Below, in pieces: positions 24,601-39,500 of a DNA stretch of 64,000 nt. Made by a program: the position numbers and the translations under genes. The stretch comes from Tubiluchus corallicola. Its lineage: Eukaryota; Priapulida; Priapulimorpha; Priapulimorphida; Tubiluchidae. The notes under the pieces are model-generated. The model was not told the origin of the DNA. It saw only the letters and a list, made by a program, of their open reading frames with translations, and made no database searches. The stretch spans positions 1-64,000 of the forward strand of contig JAQGDQ010000795.1 in NCBI GenBank assembly GCA_030141605.1, in the 5' to 3' direction. The stretch's first letter is position 1, and the number at the start of each line of letters is the position of its first letter.

Positions 24601-27600
24601 ACCGTTTCTCCTCCAGGTAGGCCATGGCTTCGGCGACTTGTACCAGTAATTCCATTATGTTTTTGATCGAAACGTGCCTGCCAAAAATCCAAAAAAATGG
24701 AGTAAAATGGAAAGATATTGCAGGTAAGGTCGTCCGAACCAAGAGACTTTGGCTAAAGAGGAGATTGGGCACAGCGAAACATAGAAATGAGTTACATATA
24801 AGGCTAATTGTAAATGGAACTTCTTTCAGTAAAAGAGATCAAATGATGATGATGATGATAAATATTTATTTGCACAACATATACATGCAAGGCCTCTATT
24901 TGCAGGCTGATAATTCTACACAGAATCGTGATATATATTCTAATATCACGATTCTGTGTAGAATTATCAGCCTGCAAATAGAGGCCTTGCATGAATATGT
25001 TGTGCAAATAAAGATTTATCATCATCATCATCATTTGCATGTATATATAAATATGTATATGTATATATATCTATATATATATGTGTATGCATGTGTAAAT
25101 ATATATATGTGTGTGTATGTATATGTATATATATGTGTGTATGTATATGTGTATATATGTATGTATATATGTATGTATGTATATATATATATATATATGT
25201 ACAACACGGTCAATTATAATTATATTCTTAATACATGCACCATAAAGCAGCTTATAAAACATTTTAACAAATATTTATAATAATTAAGGTCCATAATAAC
25301 AGAATTAAATCACTGGGATTATTTAGATTACACTATTAGGAAAGTATTAAAAATGACAAGCTTTTCTACACACTTTACTTACAAATATATAAGAACAAAG
25401 ACTTTTGCTCAAATTCACGATAAAACCAGGATAAATTTTCCCTGAGTTATACATGTGTTTTATGCATTTAACCCTTTCACACCCCTTTACAAAATCATAA
25501 TAAAAGACCAGAGTAAAGTTTGGCATAGAACGTTTTCGATAAACTGCATCAAATGTCTTAGTTTCGTTTCGTTGGTGAATAAATACTTCAGCAAACGTCT
25601 CCAATCTGCTTTTCAAGGACTTGTTCCTACATGTTGAAGCTGTCGCCTGCTGACCAAATGTGGCTTCTTTCCAAACACTTGTATCACATTAGTACCTGTG
25701 TTCATTTATCAATTCATCGTCCATTTCTACAAGTTCAAAAGCACGGCTCACCTGTTTCGTCTGAGGTAGATGTTAAGAGGTCCGAGAGGAGCCAGCTCCA
25801 AAATTAACATGATGGAGTCAGTCTCTTCAATGTATCCTGAAAAGCGGTTTGTAAAATTATTTCGTGTTTCTAACTTGTGTGCTTGAACAGCAAAAACATC
25901 CATTAGTCGGCACTTAAGCTTTTCTAATTATTCACGTATCCTGAATCTCCATTTCATGAGGATCATTTTGATACCAAGCTCATCATTCTATGTTATTTCT
26001 AAGCTGAGATAACTCACATTGAAGTTGAGGTGCAGGCTGCACACTGAAAAACATAATCTTGAGAAAATCACTGTTAAAGTCAGCCATTGTATTTGTCGCG
26101 TTTCTACAAAACACTTAGCAACCTCACAAATGTTGTTTTTATGGACTTTGCAAGAGCACATTGAAGTTACAGTTAAATCCAGCAGATGGCTCTTCCTTAC
26201 GAAGATCTGGGCTTGGCAGCAGAAAAAACCCGAAGCAAAATGACTGCTTCCACAAGCTACACTCGGAGTGTGAAAATATAAGTTTTTTGCAATTGCAGTA
26301 CTAGTTTCTTGCATGAAAAATGGGCACGGGGTTATAAAATTAGATGTTTGGTATTTTTTATCATTTTCATGATAATTTGTTGTCAGAATACAATAATCCA
26401 ACATATTTAGCATTTGCTTTTATGATAAACAAAAAAATTGACATTTCACCCAATTTTTGGTGCATTCTACTTGAAGCACCAAATTATGCAAAACAAGGCA
26501 TCATTGATAAATCTTTAGAGCTGATGTCAACATCACACAATCTACTATCTTTCTTCTTACCATTTCCACTAACACATCCTTCTACCCTTCCTGTGTGATC
26601 TAACCTTTTTCCCTGTTCTTTTTTTTGTTCACTGATCCATTCCTTTCTTATCGGGTTCACATGACAGTGGGCTTACACAAACCTTTACTTCTCTAGCCCA
26701 CTGCAGTACAATTATTCTTTTATGATAACAATAGTGTATGACACATAACAATTTAATACAGTAGATGTAACAATTTTGATGTCACTGTGTGCTTAATGTC
26801 ATTATATTGTACTGAATGTGATAATAATAATAATAAATAAATAAAATAACTATGCCAGGTTATGGATGGTTTTGGTTTGCAAGCTCACAATTTTTAAAAA
26901 CTTTTTATTTCATGTGATTCGTTTGGACAATTTCAGTGGCAGTTTAAGACAAGCGCTTTCAAAGAATTCTCTCATTAGAAAATGTTAACTGAAATTTCTA
27001 ACACGAGTTGCAAACAAAAAATCAAAACAATCATAAACAAGCAAACAAACCAATGCTAAAAACAGTCGAATGGTCACGGCGTGTGCTCGGTCACCAAAGC
27101 TAAAAATATATTTGCTTACTGACGATTTACAATTCATAAAATTACAATTACAAGTTACAAAACATTACATAAACAATGCAATACATTACAATGAAAAAAA
27201 CTACACAGACAGAGCCTACAACACGGTCAAAAAATTACAACACAGAAATTATATGAACATATATGAACTTATAAGAATACATATTCTTAATTTCTGCTGC
27301 AATGGGAAGTAAATGGAAGGATGACCTGATTTCGTCCACCATACTGACTCTGGCTGTTTACATCGTTAGGGAATGATACATCCGAATGTAGCAAAGACGC
27401 CTCGGCCAGTGCAGTAGCTCATCTTAGACCAACAATAAAAATCTAATCGCCCGGGTAATATTTTTTATCGTCGGGAATTTTATAATTTTTTCTGTACGTT
27501 CACATACTGACTTGATGCAGTCAAAAAAGTGTATTTTTTTAATTTAAAAAGCAATCATCATTATCACATGGTTCTTTTGGGAAATGCAGGACACGGCCAT

Positions 27601-30254
27601 GTTTTTCCACAGCCAACTCTTGGCCGGGGTTGCCATTTTGTATGATGCTCTTTGTATTGGATGCTAAAAAGTACGGAATTTCCCGCCAATTCAGTGTATT
27701 AACAGCCGAGTAGTGTTGCCGCTTATACCATAATTATCAGAACATACACGTTCATAATACAAAAGAGAGAGACTAGACAATAACCGATAATTATAGGATA
27801 ATTTACTAATGCGAAACTGAAAAACAAAGCGTGAAAAAATGTGCACTGAAAAAACTTAAAACATGACTGCTAATCAGTGGGAAATAAGCAAACTTTGATT
27901 TCAACTGATTTTAAATATTCAACGATTCAGCATTAAACACTCTCAAAGCTTTAAAAAAATGTTCTCCCTCCCTACTGACATGTTTTGAGCGTATGAGGTA
28001 AGACAAAAACAAATTTTTTTGGTGGCCGGCCTTAGGCATAGCTTTCATAATGAATCGGTCGCAGGTGTCGACCCGGCCACCCAATTTAAAGGAAAACCGG
28101 ATAATTGTATAAGCAGGAGTTCAGAATAAAGAATGCTCTAAAATATTGAAAACTAAAATAGCTTATTTTAAATTAAAGCTTAGATTAAATAATAATTACC
28201 TCGGATACTCAAATTTCGTTAAACTTTCAAAGCTACGCGCGACTCAGTGAATCTACTAAGATTGGCAGTGGCATCTTTTTGTCACATGCACGTGGCCGAC
28301 AAATAGAAGGTGGTACCATGATAAGCAAAATCATGAACTGCTGTGTTAGTTTCTGACGTCATATGATGTAGAGCCCATTTTTCATGACATCACGCGTTTA
28401 AACAGTCACCCCTAACTCAAACGTGCTTGACGCGCACGGGAAGATGCTTTCATTGCACAAACTGTGGTTAGTTTCTGACGTAAGCAATAGCTGTGTTTGT
28501 TGGACGTTAATTAACTTCCTAAGCTAATTATTCAAGTATAAGGAACAATTGTTAACTTTTATAGGCAAGAAAATGTATATTTTGGACAGTAAATTAAAGT
28601 GAGTCTAAACAATCGTGTGGTCTTCCTTTAAGCAGGACATGCCGTTGAAATGCCGGATTGTATGTAAAAAAATTGTACCCAATAATCTTATGATGTACTT
28701 GTGATTGAGGTGGGACATCACTTCCGCTTCCAACAGCATTTGCTCCGAAGTGTTCGAACCCTGATTGTTCTTCAGCATCTTCACGGCCACCGGTACCGGG
28801 ACATCTCCCAGCTTGTAAACACCTTTCTTGACGAATCCGAAATTTCCTCTGCCTAGAATAAAATGGCTTTGCTTACAGTCCCGGAACGTTGAATTAAACC
28901 AAAACCGGACCAAAATGGATAAATGCTGCTAAATCTCGGAAAAATGCTACCGAAAATTACCGAAAGTTGGAGCTACGAAATTTAATAATTTCTAATGAAA
29001 ACGAAACTTTACCGAAAGCGCAATTATCGGCACCTCTCTATTCAATTATTAGTGAAGAAATTAAAAGGCTTAAGGACTCCAGTGGGGTTTGAACTCAGGT
29101 CCTGTGTGTTCCGGGCAGCCATACCAACTACTACACCACACAGCTACGAGCAGGATGCTGTCCAGCATTTGGAAAGACACGCTTACGCTGACACAACTTT
29201 AAAAAATTAGTTTTCAAAACAGATAAATACGTTTTGAAGTTCGAACAGTTATTTATCTTAATAGTTAAAATGATAGTTCTAGTAATAGAACTAATAGTAG
29301 CTTGAATAGTAGGAAAAAAAATCTTTACCAAGCTGGGTGCCGACTGATAATCGATTCCTCTCTAACGGCAAGGGGTTCCCGTAAATGACATCGTAGTCTT
29401 CATCTTTTGCCGGACCTTAAACAGACAAATATGGCACACTTATAAGCAGTTTCAAAACTTGGAAAAAGTTAAAGCAAAAGTCAAGTCTCTCGGGAAGTTG
29501 AGCTTATTCTTATATTTGAGAAAATAGAAAAATGTTAGAAAGTTTCAGCAATGAAATTCTGATAGTAGTTTTGTAGTAGCAGTAGCAGTAGCAGGAGCAG
29601 AAGCAGGAGCAGGAGCAGTAGCAGCAGGAGCAGGAGCAGCAGCAGGAGCAGGAGCAGCAGCAGCAGGAGCAGGAGCAGCAGCAGGAGGAGGAGCAGCAGC
29701 AGCAGCAGCAGGAGCAGGAGCAGCAGCAGGAGCAGGAGCAGGAGCAGGAGCAGCAGCAGCAGGAGCAGCAGCAGCAGCAGCAGCAGGAGCAGGAGCAATA
29801 GCAGGAGCAGTAGCAGCAGCAGCAGCAGGAGCAGGAGCAGCAGCAGTATCAGCAGCAGGAGCAGTATCAGCAGCAGGAGCAGTATCAGCAGCAGGAGCAG
29901 CAGCAAGAGCAGCAGCAGTATCAGCAGCAGGAGCAGTATCAGCAGCAGGAGCAGCAGCAGCAGGAGCAGGAGCAGCAGCAGCAGGAGCAGGAGCAGGAGC
30001 AGGAGCAGCAGCAGCAGGAGCAGCAGCAGGAGCAGCAGCAGTATCAGCAGCAGGAGCAGTATCAGCAGCAGCAGCAGGAGCAGTATCAGCAGCAGGAGCA
30101 GGAGCAGCAGCAGGAGCAGCAGCAGTATCAGCAGCAGGAGCAGTATCAGCAGCAGGAGCAGCAGCAGCAGGAGCAGGAGCAGCAGCAGGAGCAGCAGCAG
30201 GAGCAGCAGGAGCAGGAGCAGTATCAGGAGCAAGAGCAGGAGCAGGAGCAGTAT

Positions 30255-30329
<75 letters not shown>

Positions 30330-30445
30330 CAGCAGCGGAGCAGCAGGAGCAGCAGCAGCAGCAGGAGCAGCAGGAGCAGGAGCAGCAGGAGCAGCAGGAG
30401 CAGTATCAGCAGCAGGAGCAGACAGCAGCAGGAGCAGAGCAGACA

Positions 30446-30497
<52 letters not shown>

Positions 30498-30522
30498 CAG
30501 CAGCAGCAGCAGCAATAGCAGT

Positions 30523-30578
<56 letters not shown>

Positions 30579-33500
30579 CAGGAGCAGCAGCAGAGCAGCA
30601 GCAGCAGCAGCAGGAGCAGCAGCAGCAGCAGCAGCAGCAGACAGCAGCAGGAGCAGAGCAGCAGCAGCAGCAGCAGCAGCAGGAGCAGCAGCAGCAGACA
30701 GCAGCAGGAGCAGAGCAGCAGCAGAGCAGACAGCAGCAGGAGCAGACAGCAGCAGAGCAGGAGCAGCAGCAGCAGCAGCAGCAGGAGCAGACAGCAGCAG
30801 GAGCAGAGCAGAGCAGACAGCAGCAGCAGGAGCAGCAGCAGTAGCAGCAGCAGCAGGAGCAGGAGCAGGAGCAGGAGCAGCAGCAGCAGCAGCAGGAGCA
30901 GCAGCAGCAGGAGCAGTAGCAGCAGGAGCAGCAGCAGGAGCAGCAGCAGCAGCAGTAGCAGCAGGAGCAGCAGCAGAGCAGCAGGAGCAGGAGCAGACAG
31001 CAGCAGCAGCAGCAGGACAGCAGCAGCAGCAGCAGGAGCAGCAGCAGAGGAGCAGCAGGAGGAGCAGCAGGAGCAGGAGCAGCAGCAGGAGCGGGAGCAG
31101 GAGCAGGAGCAGCAGCAGGAGCAGCAGCAGGAGCAGCAGCAGGAGCAGCAGGAGCAGTATCAGCAGCAGGATCAGGAGCAGTATCAGCAGCAGGAGCAGT
31201 ATCAGCAGCAGGAGCAGGAGCAGTATCAGCAGCAGGAGCAGGAGCAGTATCAGCAGCAGGAGCAGGAGCAGTAGCAGTAGTAATAGTAGTAGCAGGGGGT
31301 GTGTGGGGGAGAGTAGTAGTAGTAAGCAGCAGCAGAGAGTAGTAGTAGTAGTAGTAGGGGGGTGGGGGGTACACTGTTTAGATCTTGATTGATTTATTCA
31401 TCCATTTAGCACAATACAAAAATAAAAGTTATAAAATGACTAATTAACAGTGCATTACAGTGCAATGAGCTGTTCTTGGCAAATGCATCTGGTGCAAGCT
31501 AACCTATAAGCGCAACTAGAAATTTAAAACTATGAAACATCAACTACAAACACACAATGCACTACGATAAAACTACAGGCAATCTTTACTCTCTTTCTCT
31601 CATACATACATTTTCACGCTCGTGCTCACACACATGCACACACGCACACACACACCCCATCTTATAGTCTAGCAATGCTTTCAAATGGTTTAGTGATCTT
31701 TTATATGCATACATTTTCACGCGCGTGCTCACACACACGCACACATGCATGCGCACGCATGCACACATGCACACACACACACACACACACACACACCCCA
31801 TCTTATAGTCTAGCAAAGTTTTCAAATATTTTAGTAATCTTTTATATGCATACATTTTCACGCTCGTGCTCACACACACGCACACACACATGCGCGCGTG
31901 CATGCACACACGCACACACCCCATCTTATAGTCTAGCAAGGCTTTCAAATGGTTTAGTAATCTTTTATATGCATTTGTTTTTTTTGTGGATCATGGAGGA
32001 TTTTAAAATCCGGAGTCACAACTCCGCTCACCTTTGCTGGTGCCACTGCCGTTAGGATTCAAACTTTGCACCTGTTCATATCACAAATGCTTGCTTTAAG
32101 CTCACGGGTCTAAGTTTCTATGTGCAAAATAGATAAATGTTAACCCACAAGCCACGTCGTATCAGATTTTTGCAACCCTATCAGTCTGGAAAGTTTGCAT
32201 TACAAAGTTTTGCTAATGGTTGGCATATTTACCGATACTTGTTTGCTTCAATTCAAGTTCACTTATTACAGCAAACCAACAATAAATTATTTCACGTCCG
32301 GTTAAAACACACTTCCGCTGACAAAACCACATGGAATTTACAGCTGATTTTTGCAGGGTTCCCCTTGGTAATAAAGTTATTAAATGTGTGAAGAAAAGAA
32401 TGTGATGCTATAAATGCTTGAAGAAAAACCAGACTCAATCTTATACCATAGCTCACGAAATGGAGCAATTTTTCACATTTGACTTGCATGAAAGAATTAT
32501 TACCACACAAACACAATTTCATGTTTGCGCCACTAGTTCTTTGCTGTTACATACATTTCACTATTCGCTAGATAGACGGTCACTAGCACTCGCATCTCGG
32601 AAATGTGGTGCACAAAAACAGGTGCTGTACCTCTCAGTTCAGACGTGTTCAGTTGTGATGTGGCACACACGTCTGAGAGCTCATGCGTGAGCACTGCAGA
32701 TAGACTTAAAACTTGAATTTTTAAGCCTAAAATTTGCCAATTTTTTATATACCACACTGAATGGTTTACAGTAGCACTGCACTCCAATTTTTACTTTTTC
32801 TAAACATTTGTAAACATTGAAAATGCTAGTAGAATGTTGTGACGTCCACTGTGAGGTTTGTTGCCACACTAAATGCCTTTCATCACCACTTTAATTTAAC
32901 ATCCTCATCACCTCCTGCTTTTTCACCGCTTCCCGATAGGGATGAGAATGACAAATTGCAAAAAAACTCTGAAACAGGCCGGGGGTTTGGAGGCCGCGTA
33001 GCCCCATTGGGGTTCAAGGGGTCCAAGGCGAAACCCCCTTGAAGCCAGCAAAAAATTGCAATTTTGTGATCATAGAGAGCCTCTAAGTGGACTTAAAATA
33101 TCAGTTACCTTGTTTCATGCATAATTTAAAATACGCAACTATCAAGGATGCATGATACCTAATTGTCTCAAAAACGCCTAAGTACTGGCCGCTCCTTTAT
33201 GCAAAAGTATATAAAAACTGTCTGCAATTGATTCAAATAACTCTGCACAATTGATTCTATAATTTTATTACATAGAGATCTACACGTAGTTACATTGATG
33301 TACGTGATGTAAACAAAGTGACGGCCTGCCAACTAGTGGTCAGCTTGTGAAATAATGTACTGGGTCCGTAAAAATTTTCTCAACAAATTTACACGATTTA
33401 CAAAATTGTCCCTACTGGTCTTCCAAAAACTCGGAATTCCGCGATTTGCCATTATAGCTCCCAGCTTCATACAAAAAAATATTTTTTAACGATAGGGCAC

Positions 33501-36500
33501 ACATAGCAAGCCTAGCTAATTTGTTGCCAACATTTTTTGCAGATATATTGCGGACATTGGAATTTCACTCAATCCGTGGATTTTGCGGATGCGGATAAAC
33601 GAGAAAGCGGAGTAGGGGGATTTGATAAAAATTCCGTGCTGGAAATGGCCCATAATACAATACAGTGGAACCTCGACTTATGAAAACCCTATTATACGAA
33701 GAATTCAGAATACGAATAAATTTCCGTCCCATTTAAAGGAAAAATATTCAAGATGCGAAAACGAAAATTGCAAGTGCCGCCCGACAGCCGTCCTCCCAGA
33801 ATGCATTTCGTAGCATCACGTGAATGATGCTACATCACAGCATCACCTTGCTCTCACACACCGTACCAAAAAGCTCCCGTCCATTGTCTTGTGTCTTCGT
33901 GCCGTGTATTTCTAGTAAATTTGTGTTAATTTGCATCCAGTAACCATGGGTCCGAAAAAAGCAAGTGGCAGTGATAGTGATAAGAAGAAAAAGATGATGT
34001 CGACGGAAACGAAGCATGAAATTATAGCTAAATATGAAAGTGGCATGCATTTAACTGCTATCTCAAGGAAGTATGAGCGTAACCCTTCATTAACGAACAT
34101 ATTCTTTTCGGGTGGGTACAATATTTACACTTTATATGACTGTTTTCGGGGTGGGGGGTGTTGGAACAAATTACACCATTCACATATACGAAAGCCCCAA
34201 CGAAATGAATTAATTTCGTATCTCGAGGTATTCACCGTACTTTACGATTAAATTGAAAGTTCATGCAACACGCAACAGCACATTTTGCAATTTTGTCGCA
34301 ACTGAGCTTCGCCTCGCTGCTGCTACAATCAGACCACTAAAATTAAAAACTACTCACTATATTTAGAACAACCTCTCGTCAGTTGACATCTCAGGCCTTC
34401 TTGACTATGATAGTAGAAGTCTATCAGCTGGAAAAATACAATACACCTTGAGCACAGACATGTTATAAGTAAATGAAGAACCTACTCTGCTTAACCCTTT
34501 AACTACGGAAGGTGACACAGTCGGCTCGTGTGCGCACACGCACGTGTGTGTGTGTGTGTGTGTGTGTCTGCGTGTGCAAGTGTGCTCGCATTTGTGTCAA
34601 TAACGAACAACTATTTGTTTATTTACAAGATTCTGTTTTAGTAACACACCACAAGACATTATTGTCAAATATGCAAAAGTCAATGTGGCCGTGTTAAAAA
34701 GCAATTATGTAGTGAAAGAGTTAAAGCTTAAAAAATTTGCTCTAAAATTACTTATCACTTACATTTTCGACTTGATTTATTAAAATAAGTGCAAAAACCA
34801 TTAATGTCGTGATATCTTATTGCATACGGAGCTTACGTTAGCAGTATCTCTGTACAAAACTTGTAAATCTAAACTCCCACAATGACTATTAGATGCAATG
34901 CAGCACTAGCTAACAAAAAAATCACAAAAATACTACTTCTTAATAAATTAGCATCTTAGTAACAAACAAGTTGTGCACTTGTTAGTAATTAAGCACAGAT
35001 TAAAAATGGTTACCAAGACAAGAGCCTCGCAGACCGAAGCCGAGTTTTCCAGCGAGAATCCGGCATCAGATTTTTCAATTTTGTAATGCCGGACGTCACT
35101 GCCATAAGCCATCGTCAAAACGAACGCGTCCTCGCGTTTCTGCCTCACCCTGAAAAGGGACGAAATCTTTTCTGTAGCACTTTCTGGAGAAATCATCTGC
35201 CGAAATGAAGAAAGTGTGACTCTAGGTTGATTTAAGACACCCTAACTGGTTTAAGAACAAGCAGTTTAACCTGACGAAAGTAGAGAACCAAAAGTACATC
35301 AATTCTTCCTGATACAGGAAGTACAGTAAAATACATACATTAAATCGTTTTGAAAACCGTACATACGTAAACGATAATATATATTCATCCGCAAATTTCT
35401 TTTACCCACATCCATTTTAATTTGTATGTATATATTGTATATTTACTCACATCCATGTATATGTAGTATATAGTCTATTATAATTTTCGTGTAACATTAT
35501 AATGTATATTTTGTTTTAAATTTTTGGCACAGTAGTTTTTAGTTTGCACATGACGCATTTGCCTTTAACAGTTGTGTGAATTTTATAATCATGTTGCGAT
35601 GTTCTTTTATGTTTTATAGTTATGAATATCAATTTTTTTATAGCAAATAAAGATTATTTTATATATGTATGTATATATAAATAGTAATACAGTAAATTAT
35701 GTGTCTCTCAAAGTCAATTTATTCAATTTTTTGCGTAACTCAAACAATTTCAGTGCAATGGATTGAAATCCTTCGTTTTTTCCATAAAAAAACCACGGCT
35801 TAACTACAAATCTTCCCTAACTCAAATAAAAAATTATTACTGTAAACTATGGGTAACTGAAAATAGCATAGCTCAAATTTTCGCCTATCTGAAACAACGA
35901 AATCTATTGTTTTTCCCTCATAAAACATTGCTTCACTTTAAACATATAACTGAAACTTTCACCTAACTCAAATAAAAAGTTATGATCCATTTAATCAAAA
36001 TACGTGTAATTCACTTCGCCTAACTAAAAAATGCAATTTAGAAAAACAAAAAGTTTCGTACAACTCAAAAACAGTATGGTCTTCCGGGAAAATTTTTACC
36101 CCCCAACACTACAAGTGTCATCAAATCTCCTTGTTTATGCACAGAAGGGTTGACTTTCTGCCTTCTATTTAGCTCGCCATCTGGAGGAGGGGTTTAGAGT
36201 GTCTATGCTGGAAAATGGCCAATACTGCCTAACTCAAAATATCACCCCTAACCTAAAGTTTTTTTCAGTCCAGCTGGACTTGAATTATGCGGAGTTTACT
36301 GTAGTTACATCAGTAAATCAGGATAAAATATACTTCCCGTAAAAATATCCTCGTGCAAGTATATTTCGAAAGCGATTCAAATGCTGGTATTATTACTGAG
36401 GGAAACCAGATAATTGTGTAAACACGAGTTTAGAATAAGGAATGCCCTAAAATATTGAAAACTACAATAGCTCATTTTAAATCAAAGCTTAGATTAAATA

Positions 36501-39500
36501 ATAATTACTTCGAATACTCAAATTTCGTTAAACTTTCAAAGCTACGCGCAGCTCAGTGAATCTAGTAAGATTGCGGCCTGCTGTGTGGGTGCTGGTGTAA
36601 AACGACACAAACACATGTAATTTTAATGTTGTGATTGTGAGCGACAGCACTTTCTCTACCTAGCAGCAGGCGCTAGCAGCGCAGTGTACAGCGTATTAAC
36701 TCAGGCATGTACACATTGGCTCATGCATTTAACAACCAAACACACCACTGTGCTGGGCTGTGAAGCAAACAATACAACCCTCACGTGCTCTGGTGCCATG
36801 CAATTATAAAGAAAAAACTAAAGAAAAAAGACTATTGAATATTATGGATTTATTATTTGAATATCATAAATAATATTGAATGAAAATAGGGGGTGCTTCA
36901 GTTCCACCGTACCTATACAGGAGCCACCACTGTATATCGTCATGACAACCAGCTGTAAACACTAATTTATCATCTCTGTACAGCTGTTCTGGAACAGTGA
37001 TATGCGCGCAGGTAATAAATGGCATGTAGTAAGAAAGTCAATCATAAGAACAATGTATCAAATAAGGCATTAAAACCGAGACTCACAGAAAGAGACCATT
37101 TTCTAAACCGTCCTGGTGTAATCGTTCTTCAGCCTCCTCCCTGCCTATATCACCGTGAAACCATTCCATATGCTCATGAAAGTGACTGAGAATCGCCCTG
37201 ATGTTATTTGAGTTGAACTAGAATGGCAAAACGTGCAAACTTGAGTCCAACGGGAAAACTTAATGCCGAACAATTATCCAAAAAGGGGGGTTAGAAAACC
37301 ACAGAAATCATTTAGAAATTTCGTGACCGTGAAACCACTACTGAACGGTAGGGGTGAGCATTCTCTACCAGAAAGTGAATTCGAATCGAACCGAATTTGT
37401 GACTTTCGAATTCGAATCGAACTGAACTTCAGTGTTTCGAATTCGATGCGAATTCGAATTGAGACTGAAAGATTTTCGAACAAGTTTTCGAACCACCAGT
37501 AAAAATTAGTCTTACAAAGATCATGCATATCACTCGATTTTGTTCTGCAATAAAACGACTAGTAATTTGTTTAAAATTGTGCACAGAAATCACAGCTAAA
37601 TTATGCTAATTGCATGATGTTTCAATCGTTTTAGTGATAAAGAACATGTGTGATTGAAGTGCTGAATTATTCGAATCTATAGTTTTGGATTCGAATCGAG
37701 TTCGAACTGAAAAACTCGTTCGAATCGAATTCGAGCGTTCGATGCTCACCCTTACTGAACGGTATTTACGAAATCACAGTGCCACTCGCACTGTCGCGTA
37801 CAACAAAAGATGCCGTTTGGTAAAAAACAACGGTTCCATTTATTGTTGAAAGCAATGTGTACCGATTGCTCTGCTTCATTACAAGCAGGTGATAGTTATT
37901 TGATCTTACTGCATTGAGATACATTATTACATTCTGTCTTAGTACATTAAATCAAATTGCCAAGCTGGCACAGGGCCAAGTCGCAGTGTTGCATAATTAT
38001 AGCCCCAACTTTCGGTACAATAATAAGCATTTTTGCAGTTTCATTGTGTGCACGTGCAGTTCCTGCAGGTCAAAGGCTAAGTGTATCATAGCAATGCGTC
38101 TTAACTACAACTGTGACGTGTGGGTAAAACAAAGACAACTGCTGCATCAGTTCAGTAACATCAGTTATTTTCTGTGGACATTACTTAATTATCCATTAGT
38201 CTGTACGTAGACTGATTTATTAGCAGGATCTTGCTTGGGAACAAGAAAAAATGAACTAGGTAAGGTTCTAGCTAACTGTTAAAACTGTTACTATTACAAT
38301 AGCTTAGGCTGCGAGGCATTATCAAGTGTACACAAATGCATTGTCTGGTACACTTAACCTTTGACTTTCACGATTATCATCAATTGCTGGAACTGTGAAA
38401 AGGCTTAATATGCTTATTCATTTTCACAATCTAAATTACAGTCAAAGCTCTTTATACCATGCCATTTGGACCACAAAAATTCGGCGTTAAGCGAATTTGG
38501 CATCACAACGAGTTGCATTAATACATACATGTCTATACAAATACAGTGAGTCCTCGCTTAACGATTCCCTGTTAAATGGCGTTTCGTTTTAATATTGCTG
38601 AACACTTGACACATTTTTCTCACTTGACGATGCACGTTTCGTTTTAACGACGATTTTTTAACTGCTGTCTATATACAGTTTTCAAGAGACCGCAAGCAAG
38701 TCTAGCTAGTCATTGGTGGCTTCTACTAAGAAAAATAGGTGCTTACAACCAAACAAAAAGAAATTAATCAGTAGAAATATGAATAAAACTCATAATATAA
38801 AATATGAATAGTAATTGACTTAAGCAGCATTGATTTTTGCCTCTGGAACGTATCTCACTTCTTTTACAAACTTTCTATGAAAGTCTTGGTTTCATTTAAC
38901 GGCATTTCGCTTAACGTTGCATTTTGCCGGAACGCACGAGCATCGTTAAGCAAAGACATACTGTATAGATGTTTTGTTTTGCCAAAAATGTGGGCGCAAA
39001 ATGAGCTTGGCATTGTTTGGTGTTATAATGACGTTTGGCTGTAGTGTTTTTCAGGGTTAATTTTAAATGCAACACAGACGATGGTAGGGAAGTTGAAATT
39101 TGCAATGAGAGCTCCAAGGAGTGCAGTATTTAGATCATCAATTTCTTCGCCTTTATCCCAACAAGCGGGAGTCAACTGCACCGATTACTTGCGCTGCACC
39201 AGCCAGCAGTCTCTGAACCTAAACTCTAAATTTCCTGGTCAATCCACTGTGCTACGGTTTACTGTTATACTCATGTTCTGATTCATCACCTCTAAGCCCA
39301 TCTTCTCAGCTACGTCCAAGATCATCTGGTCGGACACGGTCATGCTCATTCTGAACAGTCCCAACGGTTGTTCGCCCTCTTGTCTTTCGCACGGCATTCT
39401 TAGCGGTGTCACTAATCCTCCGTCGTCCATTCGAAGATGTTCCGTGAGCTCGACGGGACCCGGGTATGTTATTCCATTCTGTATTCCGAAATAACCATTT

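Noticed and set aside
29073-29144. Functional tRNA gene
   Set aside because: Box A and B are recognisable but the acceptor stem does not pair; SINE or pseudogene is more likely.
29535-31374. Two minus-strand frames over 320 codons (Leu-rich and Ala/Cys/Pro-rich)
   Set aside because: They are translations of the CAG/GAGCAG repeat; no non-repetitive sequence and no start or splice context.
31985-32110. Second tRNA-derived SINE (minus strand, box B-like AGTTTGAATCC)
   Set aside because: Only a weak box B match; no convincing box A at the right distance.
34948-35196. Upstream acceptor before ATGATTTCTCC as the start of SYK exon 4
   Set aside because: It would not restore the FLVRQ SH2 motif in phase; the acceptor at 35151-35150 does.
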